In this document: positions 1-8,505 of the stretch, in pieces
How positions within the stretch are numbered: position 1 is the first letter of the stretch
Layout: each line of letters starts with the position of its first letter
Assembly (NCBI GenBank): GCA_036723735.1
Contig: DAIMGT010000074.1
Coordinates: forward strand, 1 to 19,032
Length of the DNA: 19,032 nucleotides
Origin: UBA4656 sp002405525
Lineage (GTDB): Bacteria > Pseudomonadota > Gammaproteobacteria > Xanthomonadales > Ahniellaceae
Direction of reading: 5' to 3'
Notes under the pieces: generated by a model
What the model saw: only the letters and a program-made list of their open reading frames with translations
Told to the model about the DNA's origin: nothing
Database searches by the model: none
Program-made: the position numbers and the translations under genes

Positions 1-2343
1 GGTGGCGGCTGCCGCCATGGCTGCCGGCCCGAGCAGGGGATCGACCGACTTGCGTCCGTCGATGTCCGTCGCGGGTTCCTGGGGTGCATCCTTGAGGCGG
101 TGCATGATCGCGTCGAGGGCGCGGTCGACCAGCGCGACCTGCTCGAGGATCACGGCCTTCTGCGCCTTCAGCTCCGCGGCGAGTTCCTGCGCGGTCTTCT
201 CCGCGATCTTCAGCCCATTGCGGTTGACGAACAGGTAGAGGGCCCTGATGGTGCTGATCCAGAGCAGTTTCGCGCGCTCGCGCGACCCGTCGTCCCTGAC
301 GAATTCGAGCCAGGTGCCGGCCTTCAGCGTGCGGGCGGCCTTGAGCCAGATGTCGAGCGCCTCGACGGCTGCCAGGTCGACGTCGTCGTCGACCGCGTCG
401 ACTGCGCGGAACACCAGCTCTTCGCCGGCGCGCCCGGCGGCGAACGAGACGGTAATCTGCTCCGGCTGCGGGGGTGGTCCGGGCGCGCGCGCGGCGGCCG
501 AAGCGTTCTGCTGGCTGTAGATCTGCGCCACCTCGGACCACAGTTCGTGCAGGTGAGCCTCCTGCAGGCCGGTCGCGGCGAGGCCCCTGCGCAGCAGACG
601 CTCGATCTCCGGTGTCATTTCGCGCAGACGGAGGCGGTCGGCCTCATCCTTTTTCGGCTCGACGCTCCAGGCGAAGTCGTCGATGAAACGGGTGGCGGCC
701 CGCCACTCCGGAGAGTCCTCGCCGTGGCGCAGGCAGGTCAGCACCAGGTAGTTGGACCACTTGCGCGAGAGCACGTCACGCACGGTGGGCGGGAGGCGTC
801 GACCCTCGAGCCGGGACAGCAGGGCGCGCGCTGCGCTGCGCTGGGCGAGTTCGAGGCGCTCCTTGCCCCGAGCAGCCTCGGTGGTGCGGCGCTCGACCAG
901 TTCGGCACGCTTGCGGTTCTTCTCCACGAAGTCGGCGAAATCGGTCGCCAGCCGATCGAAGATCCCGGTGTCGTCGTCGAAGTCGCGAAGCACCGCGTTC
1001 ACCACCTCCCCGACCTTGTTGTAGAGGCGATGGTCGCGGTCCGATTCCTCGCTCCATCCAACGCAGGCCTGCCCCATCTCGTCGAGCAGCCGACGGGCGG
1101 GATGCTGCCTGTGGGCAACGAACTCGCGGTCCAGCAGCGCGACCTTGAGGTAGGGGATCTGCAGCCGACCCAGCATGGCGGCGATCGGCGGCGGCAGGTT
1201 GCGGTCCTGGACGGCGTACTCGAACAGCATGCCAACCAGGTCGATCGTGTCCTCGTCCGCGCCGAGGGCACCGTCCTGCGGCGGTGCGCCGCCCATCCGC
1301 CGCACCTGCCGCAGCAGTTCCTGCTTCACTGTGGCCGCGGGTCGCGCCGCCGACGCACCGCCTGCCTGGGCCTTGATGTCGTCCTGCATCAGGGTCAGGG
1401 CGTTGAGCAGGTCCCGTGCGGGAAGCGCTGCGCCGCCGGCCGCCCGCGCCCCCTTGCTGTCGGCCGCAGCGACCTGCGTCGACTGCGGATCGCCTCCGCG
1501 CCGCGCCGCGATCAGGCTGCGCAACTCGCCGACAAGGTGCAGGATCTCGGCGTCTGCCCGACCGCCATCCTCCGCTTTGCCCTCGGCCGCGGCTTCGGTC
1601 GCCGCGCGGGCGTCGTTCCGGGGCGCGGTTGCGGCCGCGTCGCGCTGCCGCTCCGGCGCCCGGTGCCGCAGATCGGGCAGTACGCCCGCCTGCACCAGGG
1701 CCGCGTTGCACTCGTCGTACAGCGGCTCGAGGGACATCAGCACATGGCGCTCGAACAGCTTGAGGACGATCAGCTTGATCGCCAGGCTGACCTCGGTCCC
1801 GGCGATCGCTGCGGCGAACGCGCGGGAAAGCAGCCGCGGACCCAGCGGATTGTTGGCGCTGTCCACCGTTCGCCCGGCAGTCAGGGTCGACAGGCGCCGG
1901 TTCAGGGCATACAGCGGGCGCCCGAAGCGCGTGCAGGCCTTGTCCACCATGGCGTCGACGGCCAGCGATTCCTCCAGCACCGACTCGTCCACCAGAGCGA
2001 GGGCGGCCGGTGGAACCTTCGGCATCGGATCTTCGGCGCCCGGCTCCAGCCGGCCGGCGTCGAACGCCTGCAAGTGGCGATCGATCGCCTCCTGCCAAAG
2101 CCCCTCGGCATGCAGGCGTTTGCGTCGCACCTCGCGCATGCCCTCGAACCAGGTCGCCTGCTCGGTGTTGGTGCCCGCGCGCTCAGCGAGCTCGAACAGC
2201 GCATCATCCACGCCGGAAAACACCGTCGCGACCATCGCCGAGAGTCGCTTTTGCGCCAAGCCGCGCAGCAGGCCGACGAGGCGCCTCGCGTTCGGCTGGC
2301 GCGTCGGCGGATCGGAACCGGGCGATGTGGGAGGAATCGGCAT
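1..2343 (-). CDS. DUF1631 family protein (partial, C-terminus beyond left edge)
   Basis: This frame is open from an ATG at 2343-2341 to the window edge (781 codons, no stop), so the gene is cut at its 3' end. I read it by translating the minus strand. The start is MPIPPTSPGSDPP, with a GAGG ribosome site 7 bases upstream. Residues about 20-220 are helical and charged (LVGLLRGLAQKRLSAMV, FEGMREVRRKRLHAEGLW). An Ala/Arg/Glu-rich linker follows at about 225-265, then a second helical region (LLDEMGQACVGWSEESDRDH) and an Ala/Pro linker near 605-622. The C-terminal part begins at about residue 676 (GTWLEFVRDDGSRERAKLLW) and leads into a coiled-coil-like tail (AQELAAELKAQKAVILEQV). This layout matches my memory of DUF1631 proteins of gammaproteobacteria, usually around 750 residues, so little is probably missing. 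Function is unknown. The Gly/Trp-rich C-terminal block recalls PilZ-like barrels, but that is a guess. The gene is divergent from the glutamate dehydrogenase gene. Confidence 0.85.
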   Translation of the reverse strand, partial: MPIPPTSPGSDPPTRQPNARRLVGLLRGLAQKRLSAMVATVFSGVDDALFELAERAGTNTEQATWFEGMREVRRKRLHAEGLWQEAIDRHLQAFDAGRLEPGAEDPMPKVPPAALALVDESVLEESLAVDAMVDKACTRFGRPLYALNRRLSTLTAGRTVDSANNPLGPRLLSRAFAAAIAGTEVSLAIKLIVLKLFERHVLMSLEPLYDECNAALVQAGVLPDLRHRAPERQRDAAATAPRNDARAATEAAAEGKAEDGGRADAEILHLVGELRSLIAARRGGDPQSTQVAAADSKGARAAGGAALPARDLLNALTLMQDDIKAQAGGASAARPAATVKQELLRQVRRMGGAPPQDGALGADEDTIDLVGMLFEYAVQDRNLPPPIAAMLGRLQIPYLKVALLDREFVAHRQHPARRLLDEMGQACVGWSEESDRDHRLYNKVGEVVNAVLRDFDDDTGIFDRLATDFADFVEKNRKRAELVERRTTEAARGKERLELAQRSAARALLSRLEGRRLPPTVRDVLSRKWSNYLVLTCLRHGEDSPEWRAATRFIDDFAWSVEPKKDEADRLRLREMTPEIERLLRRGLAATGLQEAHLHELWSEVAQIYSQQNASAAARAPGPPPQPEQITVSFAAGRAGEELVFRAVDAVDDDVDLAAVEALDIWLKAARTLKAGTWLEFVRDDGSRERAKLLWISTIRALYLFVNRNGLKIAEKTAQELAAELKAQKAVILEQVALVDRALDAIMHRLKDAPQEPATDIDGRKSVDPLLGPAAMAAAAT

Positions 2344-2350
2344 CGCGTGG

Positions 2351-2354
2351 CCTC
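2351..2354 (-). promoter_or_regulatory. Ribosome binding site of the DUF1631 gene
   Basis: On the minus strand GAGG lies 7 bases before the ATG at 2343. It supports this start over the non-ATG codons further upstream in the same open frame. Confidence 0.6.
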
Positions 2355-2414
2355 GACGGGGAGAGGTCGGCCATGACCGGAGAGTGATGAGCCTAGCGGC
2401 CGGTCAGGCGACAC

Positions 2415-2427
2415 ACTGTGAAACAGT
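2415..2427. promoter_or_regulatory. Perfect dyad in a divergent promoter region (candidate operator)
   Basis: The sequence ACTGT-GAA-ACAGT is a perfect 5-base inverted repeat with a 3-base centre. It lies inside the 250-base region between the DUF1631 gene and the glutamate dehydrogenase gene, 72 bases from the DUF1631 start and about 166 bases from the dehydrogenase start. A regulator binding here could act on either gene. Short dyads also arise by chance, and no regulator gene is adjacent, so the functional reading is inference. Confidence 0.3.
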
Positions 2428-2580
2428 TCTCAGACGACGACACGGAAAGCGTGGCCCCCGGTAGACTGGACCGCGTCGGGTGCACCCTCGAATCGCTGCG
2501 CCCGCGAGGGGTTGGCGTGGGGGCATGGCAGCCCGCGGAGGACAAGGGTTATCCTTTCGCAATTTCTTCATCGGCCCCTT

Positions 2581-2584
2581 GGAG
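2581..2584 (+). promoter_or_regulatory. Ribosome binding site of the glutamate dehydrogenase gene
   Basis: GGAG lies 9 bases before the ATG at 2594. This decides the start in favour of MTSAAPGARS over the upstream GTG at 2480 and the ATG at 2525. Confidence 0.55.
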
Positions 2585-2593
2585 CCGTCCTCC

Positions 2594-5500
2594 ATGACCT
2601 CTGCGGCCCCTGGTGCCCGTTCGGCGTCTGCCCTCGACGGCATCCTCGAGCAACTTTACGCCCGCCTCTCGGCGCCCCGCCGGCGCGACGCCGAGCGTCT
2701 ACTGCGCCAGTTCCTGCGCCGGGTGCCGGCCGAGGACCTCGCCGCCCGCGGGCCCGCGGCCTGGGCCGCCGTGGTTGCCGGGCTGCTCGAATTCGTCCAG
2801 GTCCGCCCGGCCGATGCGGCCAATGTGCGCGTGTTCAACCCGTCGATGGAAGAACACGGATGGGACGCCTCGCACACCGTGATCGAGGTCGCCACCGACG
2901 ACAGCCCGTTCCTGGTGGACTCCGTGGGCATGGCGATCGCGGCGCAGGGCAACCTCGTGCACTCGGTGATCCACCCGGTGTTGACGGTCGAACGCGACCC
3001 GGGCGGGCACGTGCTGGGGATCGGCGACGACTCCGGTGCCGGTCGGGGGCGCCCCGAGTCGTTGATGCACTTCGAGGTCGACCGCCGCGCCGAGGCCGCT
3101 GAACTGGTCGCGCTGCGCGAGTCGGTCGAGCGGGCGCTGGCCGACGTGCGGGCCAGCGTGCGCGACTGGCGCGCCATGTGTGACCGCGTGCTGACGATCG
3201 CCGACGACATCGGGACCCGGCCCATGCCGGCGGACGCGGCCCAGCGCGCCGAGGCACAGGAATTCCTGCGCTGGGTCGCCGCCGACCATTTCACCTTCCT
3301 TGGTTACCGCGAATACGAGGTGGCCCGCGTCGCCGGTGAGGACGTACTGCGCCCACGGTCCGGCTCCGGGCTCGGCGTGCTGCGCGGCGCGGACGCCGCG
3401 CCGCGACCGCTGCGCTCGCTGGCCGCACGGGATATGCACGAGGAAGGCACGGTCGACGTGGTGATCCTGACCAAGACCAACGCCCGCTCGACCGTCCACC
3501 GCCCGGGGTACATGGACTACCTGTCGGTGCTGAAGTTCGGGCCCGACGGCAAGCCGGTCGGCGAGGACCGTTTCCTCGGATTGTTCACCTCCGGCGCCTA
3601 CAGCCGCCGGCCGTGGGACATTCCGCTGGTGCGCCGGAAGTACGAGGCGGTGATGGAACGCTCCGGCTTCAAGCGCGACAGCCACAGCGGCAAGGCGCTG
3701 CGCCACATCCTGGAGACGCTGCCGCGTGACGAGCTGTTCCAGGCCGGCGAAGACGAGCTGTTCGAAACCTCGATGGGCATCCTCGCGCTCGCCCAGCGCC
3801 AGCGGGTGCGCGCCTTCGTTCGCCGCGACCGATTCGGGCGCTTCTACTCCGTGCTGGTGTTCCTGCCGGTGAACCGCTTCACTCCTGAAGTACGCGACCG
3901 GATCGAGGCACTGCTGAGGAAGACTTTCCACGCCGAGCGCGCCGATGCCACCGCACTGGTGTCGGAAGCAGCGCTGGCGCGGGTCCACGTGGTGCTGCGG
4001 CCGCGCCGCAACGAGCGGGTCCAGGTGGAGGTTCCCGAACTCGAGGCCAAGCTTGCGCAGATCGTGCGCAACTGGCACGACGATCTGCGCGACATCCTGG
4101 TCCAGAAGCACGGCCGCGAGAAAGGCCTGCGGCTGGCCGCGCGGTTCGGCCGTGCGCTTCCGGCCGGATACATCGAGGCGGTCACGCCGTGGATCGCCGC
4201 CGCGGACGTCGAGACGGCTGCCTCGCTCAAGGGGCCCGAGGACCTCCGCCTTTCGCTGTACCGGCCGCGCCGCGGTGGCGCGGCCGGCACCCTGCGCTTC
4301 AAGCTGTTCCGCTTCGGCAGTCCGATCCCGCTGTCCGATGCGCTGCCGATGATGGAGAACATGGGGCTGCGCGTGCTCACCGAGCATCCCTACACCATGG
4401 ACCTCGGCGGTGGCGTCGTCCATATCCAGGACTTCGAGGTGGCCATTGCCGGGGGCGCAGAGTTCGACCTCGATCTGACGAAGGACGCTTTTGGTCAGGC
4501 CTTCGAACGCATCTGGCGCGGGGAGGCCGAGAACGACGGTTTCAACCGACTGATCCTGTCCGCCGGACTCGACTGGCGCCAGGTGTCGATGCTGCGCGGC
4601 GTCTGCAAGTACCTGCTTCAGGTGGGAGTGCCGTTCTCGCAGTCCTACATGGAAGCGACACTCAACCGCTACCCGCTGCAGGCGCGCCTGCTGGCCGAGC
4701 TTTTCGAAGCCAAGTTCGACCCCGCCAGGGAGGGCGCCAGTCGCAGCCTCACCGAGGCCGAGCGCAAGCGGTTGCTGCGTGAGATCGAGCCGCTGGTCGA
4801 CGAAGTCACTGCGAGGACGCACGGTGGTATCGCCGAGCAGATCGCGACCTCGCGCGGGTTCTCTCGCGCCGCCCAGGTCGACACCGTGGTGCACGGTCTC
4901 AATGCGGTGATGGACTCCGTGGCGAGCCTCGACGAGGACCGCATCCTGCGCAGCTTCATGGCCATCATCAAGGCCACCCTGCGAACCAACTACTTCCAGC
5001 TGCGCGACGGCCGGCCGAAGGAGTGCATCGCCTTCAAGCTCGATCCGGCCAAGGTGCCGGACTTGCCGAAACCGCGGCCCCATCGCGAGATCTTCGTCTA
5101 CGGCCCACGGGTGGAGGGCGTGCACCTGCGCTTCGGCCCGGTCGCGCGTGGCGGCCTGCGCTGGTCGGATCGGCGCGAGGATTTCCGCACCGAGGTGCTG
5201 GGGCTGGTCAAGGCGCAGATGGTCAAGAACACCGTGATCGTGCCGGTCGGCGCCAAGGGCGGTTTCTACGTCAAGCGCCCGCCTTCCGGGGGCGACCGCG
5301 ATGCGCAGCTCGCCGAAGGCGTGGCCTGCTACCGCCTCTTCATCAATGGCCTGCTCGACGTTACCGACAACCTCGCCGGCGACACCGTGGTGCACCCGGA
5401 CGGCGTGGTGCGCCACGATGGCGACGACCCCTACCTGGTGGTGGCCGCCGACAAGGGCACGGCGACATTCTCCGACATCGCCAACTCGATCTCGGCGCAG

Positions 5501-7564
5501 CACGGGTTCTGGCTCGGTGACGCGTTCGCCTCCGGCGGTTCGGTCGGTTACGACCACAAGGGCATGGGCATCACCGCCAAAGGCGGCTGGGAGTCCGTCA
5601 AGCGGCACTTCCGGGCATTGGGCCGCGATTCGCAGTCAGAGGAGTTCACCTGCGTAGGCATCGGCGACATGTCCGGCGACGTGTTCGGCAACGGCATGCT
5701 GCTCAGCCGCCACATCCGTCTGCTGGCCGCCTTCGACCACCGACACATCTTCCTCGACCCGAACCCCGACGCGGCTAAGTCGTTCGCCGAGCGCGAGCGC
5801 CTGTTCCGCCTGCCGCGTTCGTCCTGGGACGACTACGAAAAGTCGCTGATCAGCGCCGGCGGGGGCATCTACCCGCGCAGCGCGAAGACCATTCCGCTGA
5901 CGCCCGAGGTCAAGGCCGCGCTCGGCATCGAGAGCAGCGTCTCGCAGATGACGCCGCCCGAACTGCTGAGCGCCATCCTCAAGTCGCCGGTCGACCTGCT
6001 GTGGAACGGCGGCATCGGCACCTACGTCAAGGCCGCGACGGAGTCGAACGCCGACGTCGGCGACCGCGCCAACAACGCCCTGCGCGTCAACGGCCGCGAA
6101 CTTCGCTGCAAGGTGGTGGGCGAGGGCGGCAACCTGGGCATGACCCAGTTGGGAAGGATCGAAGCCGCGCAGTCCGGCGTGCTGCTGAACACCGACTTCA
6201 TCGACAACTCGGCGGGCGTGGACACGTCCGATCACGAGGTGAACATCAAGATCCTGCTCAACGATGCGGTAGCGCGCGGGCAGCTGTCGGTGGACGAACG
6301 CAACGCGCTGCTGGCGGCGATGACGGGCGAGGTCGAGCAACTGGTCCTGCGCGACAACTACCTGCAGAACCAGGCGATCAGCGTGATGGAGCGCATGAGC
6401 GTGCAGCGCCTCGGCGCCGAGCAGCACTTCGTGCGCACGCTGGAGTCGCAGGGCCTGCTCGACCGCCAGATCGAATACCTGCCCTCGGACGCCGAGTTCG
6501 CCGAACGCAAGGTGCGCGGCCAGGGCCTGACCCGGCCCGAGCTGTCGATCCTGCTCTCCTACTCGAAGATCGTGCTGTTCCAGCAGTTGCTGGATTCCGA
6601 CGTGCCGGAGGATCCCTACCTGGCGAAGGAGCTGGTGCGCTACTTCCCGGCGCCGTTGCAGGAGCGCTACCGCGACAGCATGGAGCGCCACCGGCTGCGC
6701 CGCGAGATCATCGCCACCGCGGTGACCAATTCCACGGTCAACCGGATGGGCGCGACCTTCGTGATGCGCATGCAGGAGGACACCGGCGCCACGCCCGGCG
6801 AGATCGCGCGTGCCTACACCATCGCCCGCGAGGTGCTGGAAGCCCGGGCAACCTGGGGCGCGATCGAGGCGCTCGACGGCAGAGTGCACGGTGGCGCGCA
6901 GATCGACGCGCTGCTGGGAATCTGGTACCTGCTGCGGCACTCGACGCGCTGGCTTCTTAATCTGCCGACCGCCCGGCGCGACATCGCCGCGGCGGTGTCG
7001 CGCTACGCGCCGGGCGTCGCGGCGCTGCGCGCCGCGCTGGACACGGTTGTCGCGGGCGAGGGTCGTGCGTTGGCCGCCCGCGAACTGGAGCGCTGGAGCA
7101 GCGCCGGCTTTCCAGCCGACCTGGCCCGTTCGCTGTCGCAGTTGCCTGCACTGTTGTCGGTGTTCGACATTGTCGAGGTGGCGGCTGAACTTGCGCAGCC
7201 TATCGAACGCGTCGCACAAGCCTACTTCGCGCTCGGCGAGGCGCTGCACTTGAAGTGGCTGATGTCCCGCATCGAGGATTTGCCGGTGGAAGGCCGCTGG
7301 CATGCGCAGGCGCGCGGGACCCTGCGCGACGAGTTGTTCGCGTACCAGCGCGCGCTGGTGTCGCAGGTGCTCGCTGCGGGCAAGGCCGCCGAGGACGGTG
7401 CCGGGGCGGTGCAGCGCTGGCTGGGCCGCGAGGACGCTTCGCTGCGCTTCACGCTGTCGATGCTGGCCGAGATGCGCAACCAGGTCGCAATGGACTACCC
7501 GACGGTGTCGGTCGCCATCCGACGGCTCGCGCAGCTGGTGGCTGTCGGCGCGCGCCCGGCGTGA
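2594..7564 (+). CDS. gdhB: NAD-dependent glutamate dehydrogenase, large (180 kDa) class
   Basis: Oxidatively deaminates L-glutamate to 2-oxoglutarate and ammonia with NAD (EC 1.4.1.2), a cytoplasmic catabolic enzyme. I chose the ATG at 2594 (1656 residues) because GGAG lies 9 bases upstream. The frame stays open back to 2480, but the added residues do not look like family sequence. The N-terminal ACT-like region holds VIEVATDDSPFLVDSVGMAI (about residues 94-113). The catalytic core follows, with GPVARGGLRWSDRREDF at 848-864 and the glutamate-site lysine in VPVGAKGG (K888). The nucleotide-binding part includes GIGDMSGDVFGNGML from 1022, and NSAGVDTSDHEVNIK lies near 1205. The long helical C-terminal domain is intact. 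Length is normal for bacterial GDH-180 (about 1600 residues). A weak -10-like TATCCT lies at 2550-2555 without a good -35. The gene probably heads a unit with NAD kinase, 66 bases downstream. The gdhB symbol follows Pseudomonas usage; some genomes call it gdh2. Confidence 0.96.
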   Translation: MTSAAPGARSASALDGILEQLYARLSAPRRRDAERLLRQFLRRVPAEDLAARGPAAWAAVVAGLLEFVQVRPADAANVRVFNPSMEEHGWDASHTVIEVATDDSPFLVDSVGMAIAAQGNLVHSVIHPVLTVERDPGGHVLGIGDDSGAGRGRPESLMHFEVDRRAEAAELVALRESVERALADVRASVRDWRAMCDRVLTIADDIGTRPMPADAAQRAEAQEFLRWVAADHFTFLGYREYEVARVAGEDVLRPRSGSGLGVLRGADAAPRPLRSLAARDMHEEGTVDVVILTKTNARSTVHRPGYMDYLSVLKFGPDGKPVGEDRFLGLFTSGAYSRRPWDIPLVRRKYEAVMERSGFKRDSHSGKALRHILETLPRDELFQAGEDELFETSMGILALAQRQRVRAFVRRDRFGRFYSVLVFLPVNRFTPEVRDRIEALLRKTFHAERADATALVSEAALARVHVVLRPRRNERVQVEVPELEAKLAQIVRNWHDDLRDILVQKHGREKGLRLAARFGRALPAGYIEAVTPWIAAADVETAASLKGPEDLRLSLYRPRRGGAAGTLRFKLFRFGSPIPLSDALPMMENMGLRVLTEHPYTMDLGGGVVHIQDFEVAIAGGAEFDLDLTKDAFGQAFERIWRGEAENDGFNRLILSAGLDWRQVSMLRGVCKYLLQVGVPFSQSYMEATLNRYPLQARLLAELFEAKFDPAREGASRSLTEAERKRLLREIEPLVDEVTARTHGGIAEQIATSRGFSRAAQVDTVVHGLNAVMDSVASLDEDRILRSFMAIIKATLRTNYFQLRDGRPKECIAFKLDPAKVPDLPKPRPHREIFVYGPRVEGVHLRFGPVARGGLRWSDRREDFRTEVLGLVKAQMVKNTVIVPVGAKGGFYVKRPPSGGDRDAQLAEGVACYRLFINGLLDVTDNLAGDTVVHPDGVVRHDGDDPYLVVAADKGTATFSDIANSISAQHGFWLGDAFASGGSVGYDHKGMGITAKGGWESVKRHFRALGRDSQSEEFTCVGIGDMSGDVFGNGMLLSRHIRLLAAFDHRHIFLDPNPDAAKSFAERERLFRLPRSSWDDYEKSLISAGGGIYPRSAKTIPLTPEVKAALGIESSVSQMTPPELLSAILKSPVDLLWNGGIGTYVKAATESNADVGDRANNALRVNGRELRCKVVGEGGNLGMTQLGRIEAAQSGVLLNTDFIDNSAGVDTSDHEVNIKILLNDAVARGQLSVDERNALLAAMTGEVEQLVLRDNYLQNQAISVMERMSVQRLGAEQHFVRTLESQGLLDRQIEYLPSDAEFAERKVRGQGLTRPELSILLSYSKIVLFQQLLDSDVPEDPYLAKELVRYFPAPLQERYRDSMERHRLRREIIATAVTNSTVNRMGATFVMRMQEDTGATPGEIARAYTIAREVLEARATWGAIEALDGRVHGGAQIDALLGIWYLLRHSTRWLLNLPTARRDIAAAVSRYAPGVAALRAALDTVVAGEGRALAARELERWSSAGFPADLARSLSQLPALLSVFDIVEVAAELAQPIERVAQAYFALGEALHLKWLMSRIEDLPVEGRWHAQARGTLRDELFAYQRALVSQVLAAGKAAEDGAGAVQRWLGREDASLRFTLSMLAEMRNQVAMDYPTVSVAIRRLAQLVAVGARPA

Positions 7565-7630
7565 GACCCGTGCGCGGCCGGGCGGGCAGAGGCCGGCGTC
7601 GCCCGTTCGCGGCTTCCACACTGGCGCTGC

Positions 7631-8470
7631 ATGATGAGTGACCCCCTGTCCGACCTCGCCCTCCGCCTCCTGTCCGGCAAACCCGCCGAGGACCGCACCC
7701 TGATGGACGCCAAGACCGTGGCCGTCGTCGCCAGCAAGTCCCCAGAGGGCCAGCGCACGCTGGCCGAAATGCAGCAGCGCTACGGCACGGCATCGCCGGA
7801 GCATGCCGACGTCATCGTCGCGCTCGGAGGGGACGGCTTCATGCTGCAGACGCTGCACCGTTGGCGTCACACCGGCAAACCGGTGTTCGGCATGAAGGCG
7901 GGAACGGTGGGTTTCCTGATGAATCTGTACCGGCCCGACGGCCTCATCGAGCGCATCGCCGCGGGGCATCCCTCGGTGCTGCGGCCGCTCAAGATGACGG
8001 CGGTCGGGGAGAGCGGGAACACCAGCGAGTTGTTGGCGTTCAACGAGGTGTCGTTGCTGCGGCAGACGAAACAGGCCGCCAAGATCAAGGTGAGCCTCAA
8101 TGGCAGGCCGCGCATCGACGAATTGGTCTGCGACGGGGTGATGCTGGCCACGCCGGCCGGGTCGACCGCCTACAATCTGTCGGCGCATGGGCCAATCCTG
8201 CCGCTGGGATCCGACGTGCTGGCGTTGACCCCGATCGCGGCCTTCCGTCCGCGCCGCTGGCGCGGTGCGATCCTGCGCTCGGACACCGAGGTCCGCTTCG
8301 ACATCCTCGACCACTACAAGCGTCCGGTGTCGGCCACCGCCGACGCGTCGGAGGTGCGCGACGTGGTCGAGGTGGTGATCCGCGAATCGCGCGACGACGC
8401 GATCACCCTGCTGTTCGACCCCGAGCACAGCCTCGAGGAGCGGATCCTCAGCGAGCAGTTCGCGCCCTGA
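7631..8470 (+). CDS. nadK: NAD kinase
   Basis: Phosphorylates NAD to NADP with ATP (EC 2.7.1.23) in the cytoplasm. Family motifs are clear: VIVALGGDGFML with GGDG at residues 66-69, the NE pair in AFNEVSLLRQ (N138, E139), and DGVMLATPAGSTAYNLSAHG from residue 168. The C-terminal block FRPRRWRGAIL and the ending DPEHSLEERILSEQF match the short NAD kinases that I associate with Alphaproteobacteria and Xanthomonadales. As drawn the protein has 279 residues. The start is uncertain. The first ATG pair (7631, 7634) has no Shine-Dalgarno sequence, while an internal ATG at 7703 follows GAGGA by 10 bases and would give 255 residues, nearer the usual length. The codons from 7631 to 7702 nevertheless show the strong third-position G/C bias of coding sequence. 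It lies 66 bases after glutamate dehydrogenase on the same strand and may be co-transcribed with it. Confidence 0.95.
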   Translation: MMSDPLSDLALRLLSGKPAEDRTLMDAKTVAVVASKSPEGQRTLAEMQQRYGTASPEHADVIVALGGDGFMLQTLHRWRHTGKPVFGMKAGTVGFLMNLYRPDGLIERIAAGHPSVLRPLKMTAVGESGNTSELLAFNEVSLLRQTKQAAKIKVSLNGRPRIDELVCDGVMLATPAGSTAYNLSAHGPILPLGSDVLALTPIAAFRPRRWRGAILRSDTEVRFDILDHYKRPVSATADASEVRDVVEVVIRESRDDAITLLFDPEHSLEERILSEQFAP

Positions 8471-8493
8471 ATCCGCCGATGCGGCAGCCGCGG

Positions 8494-8499
8494 TATGCT
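8494..8499 (+). promoter_or_regulatory. Possible -10 element just before the S8 protease start
   Basis: TATGCT lies six bases before the ATG at 8506, so transcription from it would begin at or next to the start codon and give a leaderless mRNA. No Shine-Dalgarno sequence is seen before this ATG, which fits. No good -35 hexamer is visible, and the hexamer may be coincidental. Confidence 0.25.
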
Positions 8500-8505
8500 G
8501 GCCGC

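Noticed and set aside
100..2376. Plus-strand open frame of 758 codons antisense to the DUF1631 gene
   Set aside because: Its translation is rich in Arg, Gly, His, Gln and Val without recognisable domains, and the minus strand encodes a coherent DUF1631-like protein. It is a by-product of G/C-biased third positions.
2521..2545. Possible sigma-54 promoter in the TGGCGTGGGGGCATGGCA region before glutamate dehydrogenase
   Set aside because: The GG and GC dinucleotides do not have the required spacing and no TTGC element is present.
2699..5608. Minus-strand open frame of 969 codons
   Set aside because: It lies wholly antisense to the well-supported glutamate dehydrogenase and has no family motifs.
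7579..7605. CGGGCG/CGCCCG inverted repeat between glutamate dehydrogenase and NAD kinase
   Set aside because: A six-base stem with a 15-base loop and no T run is too weak in such GC-rich DNA to call a terminator.
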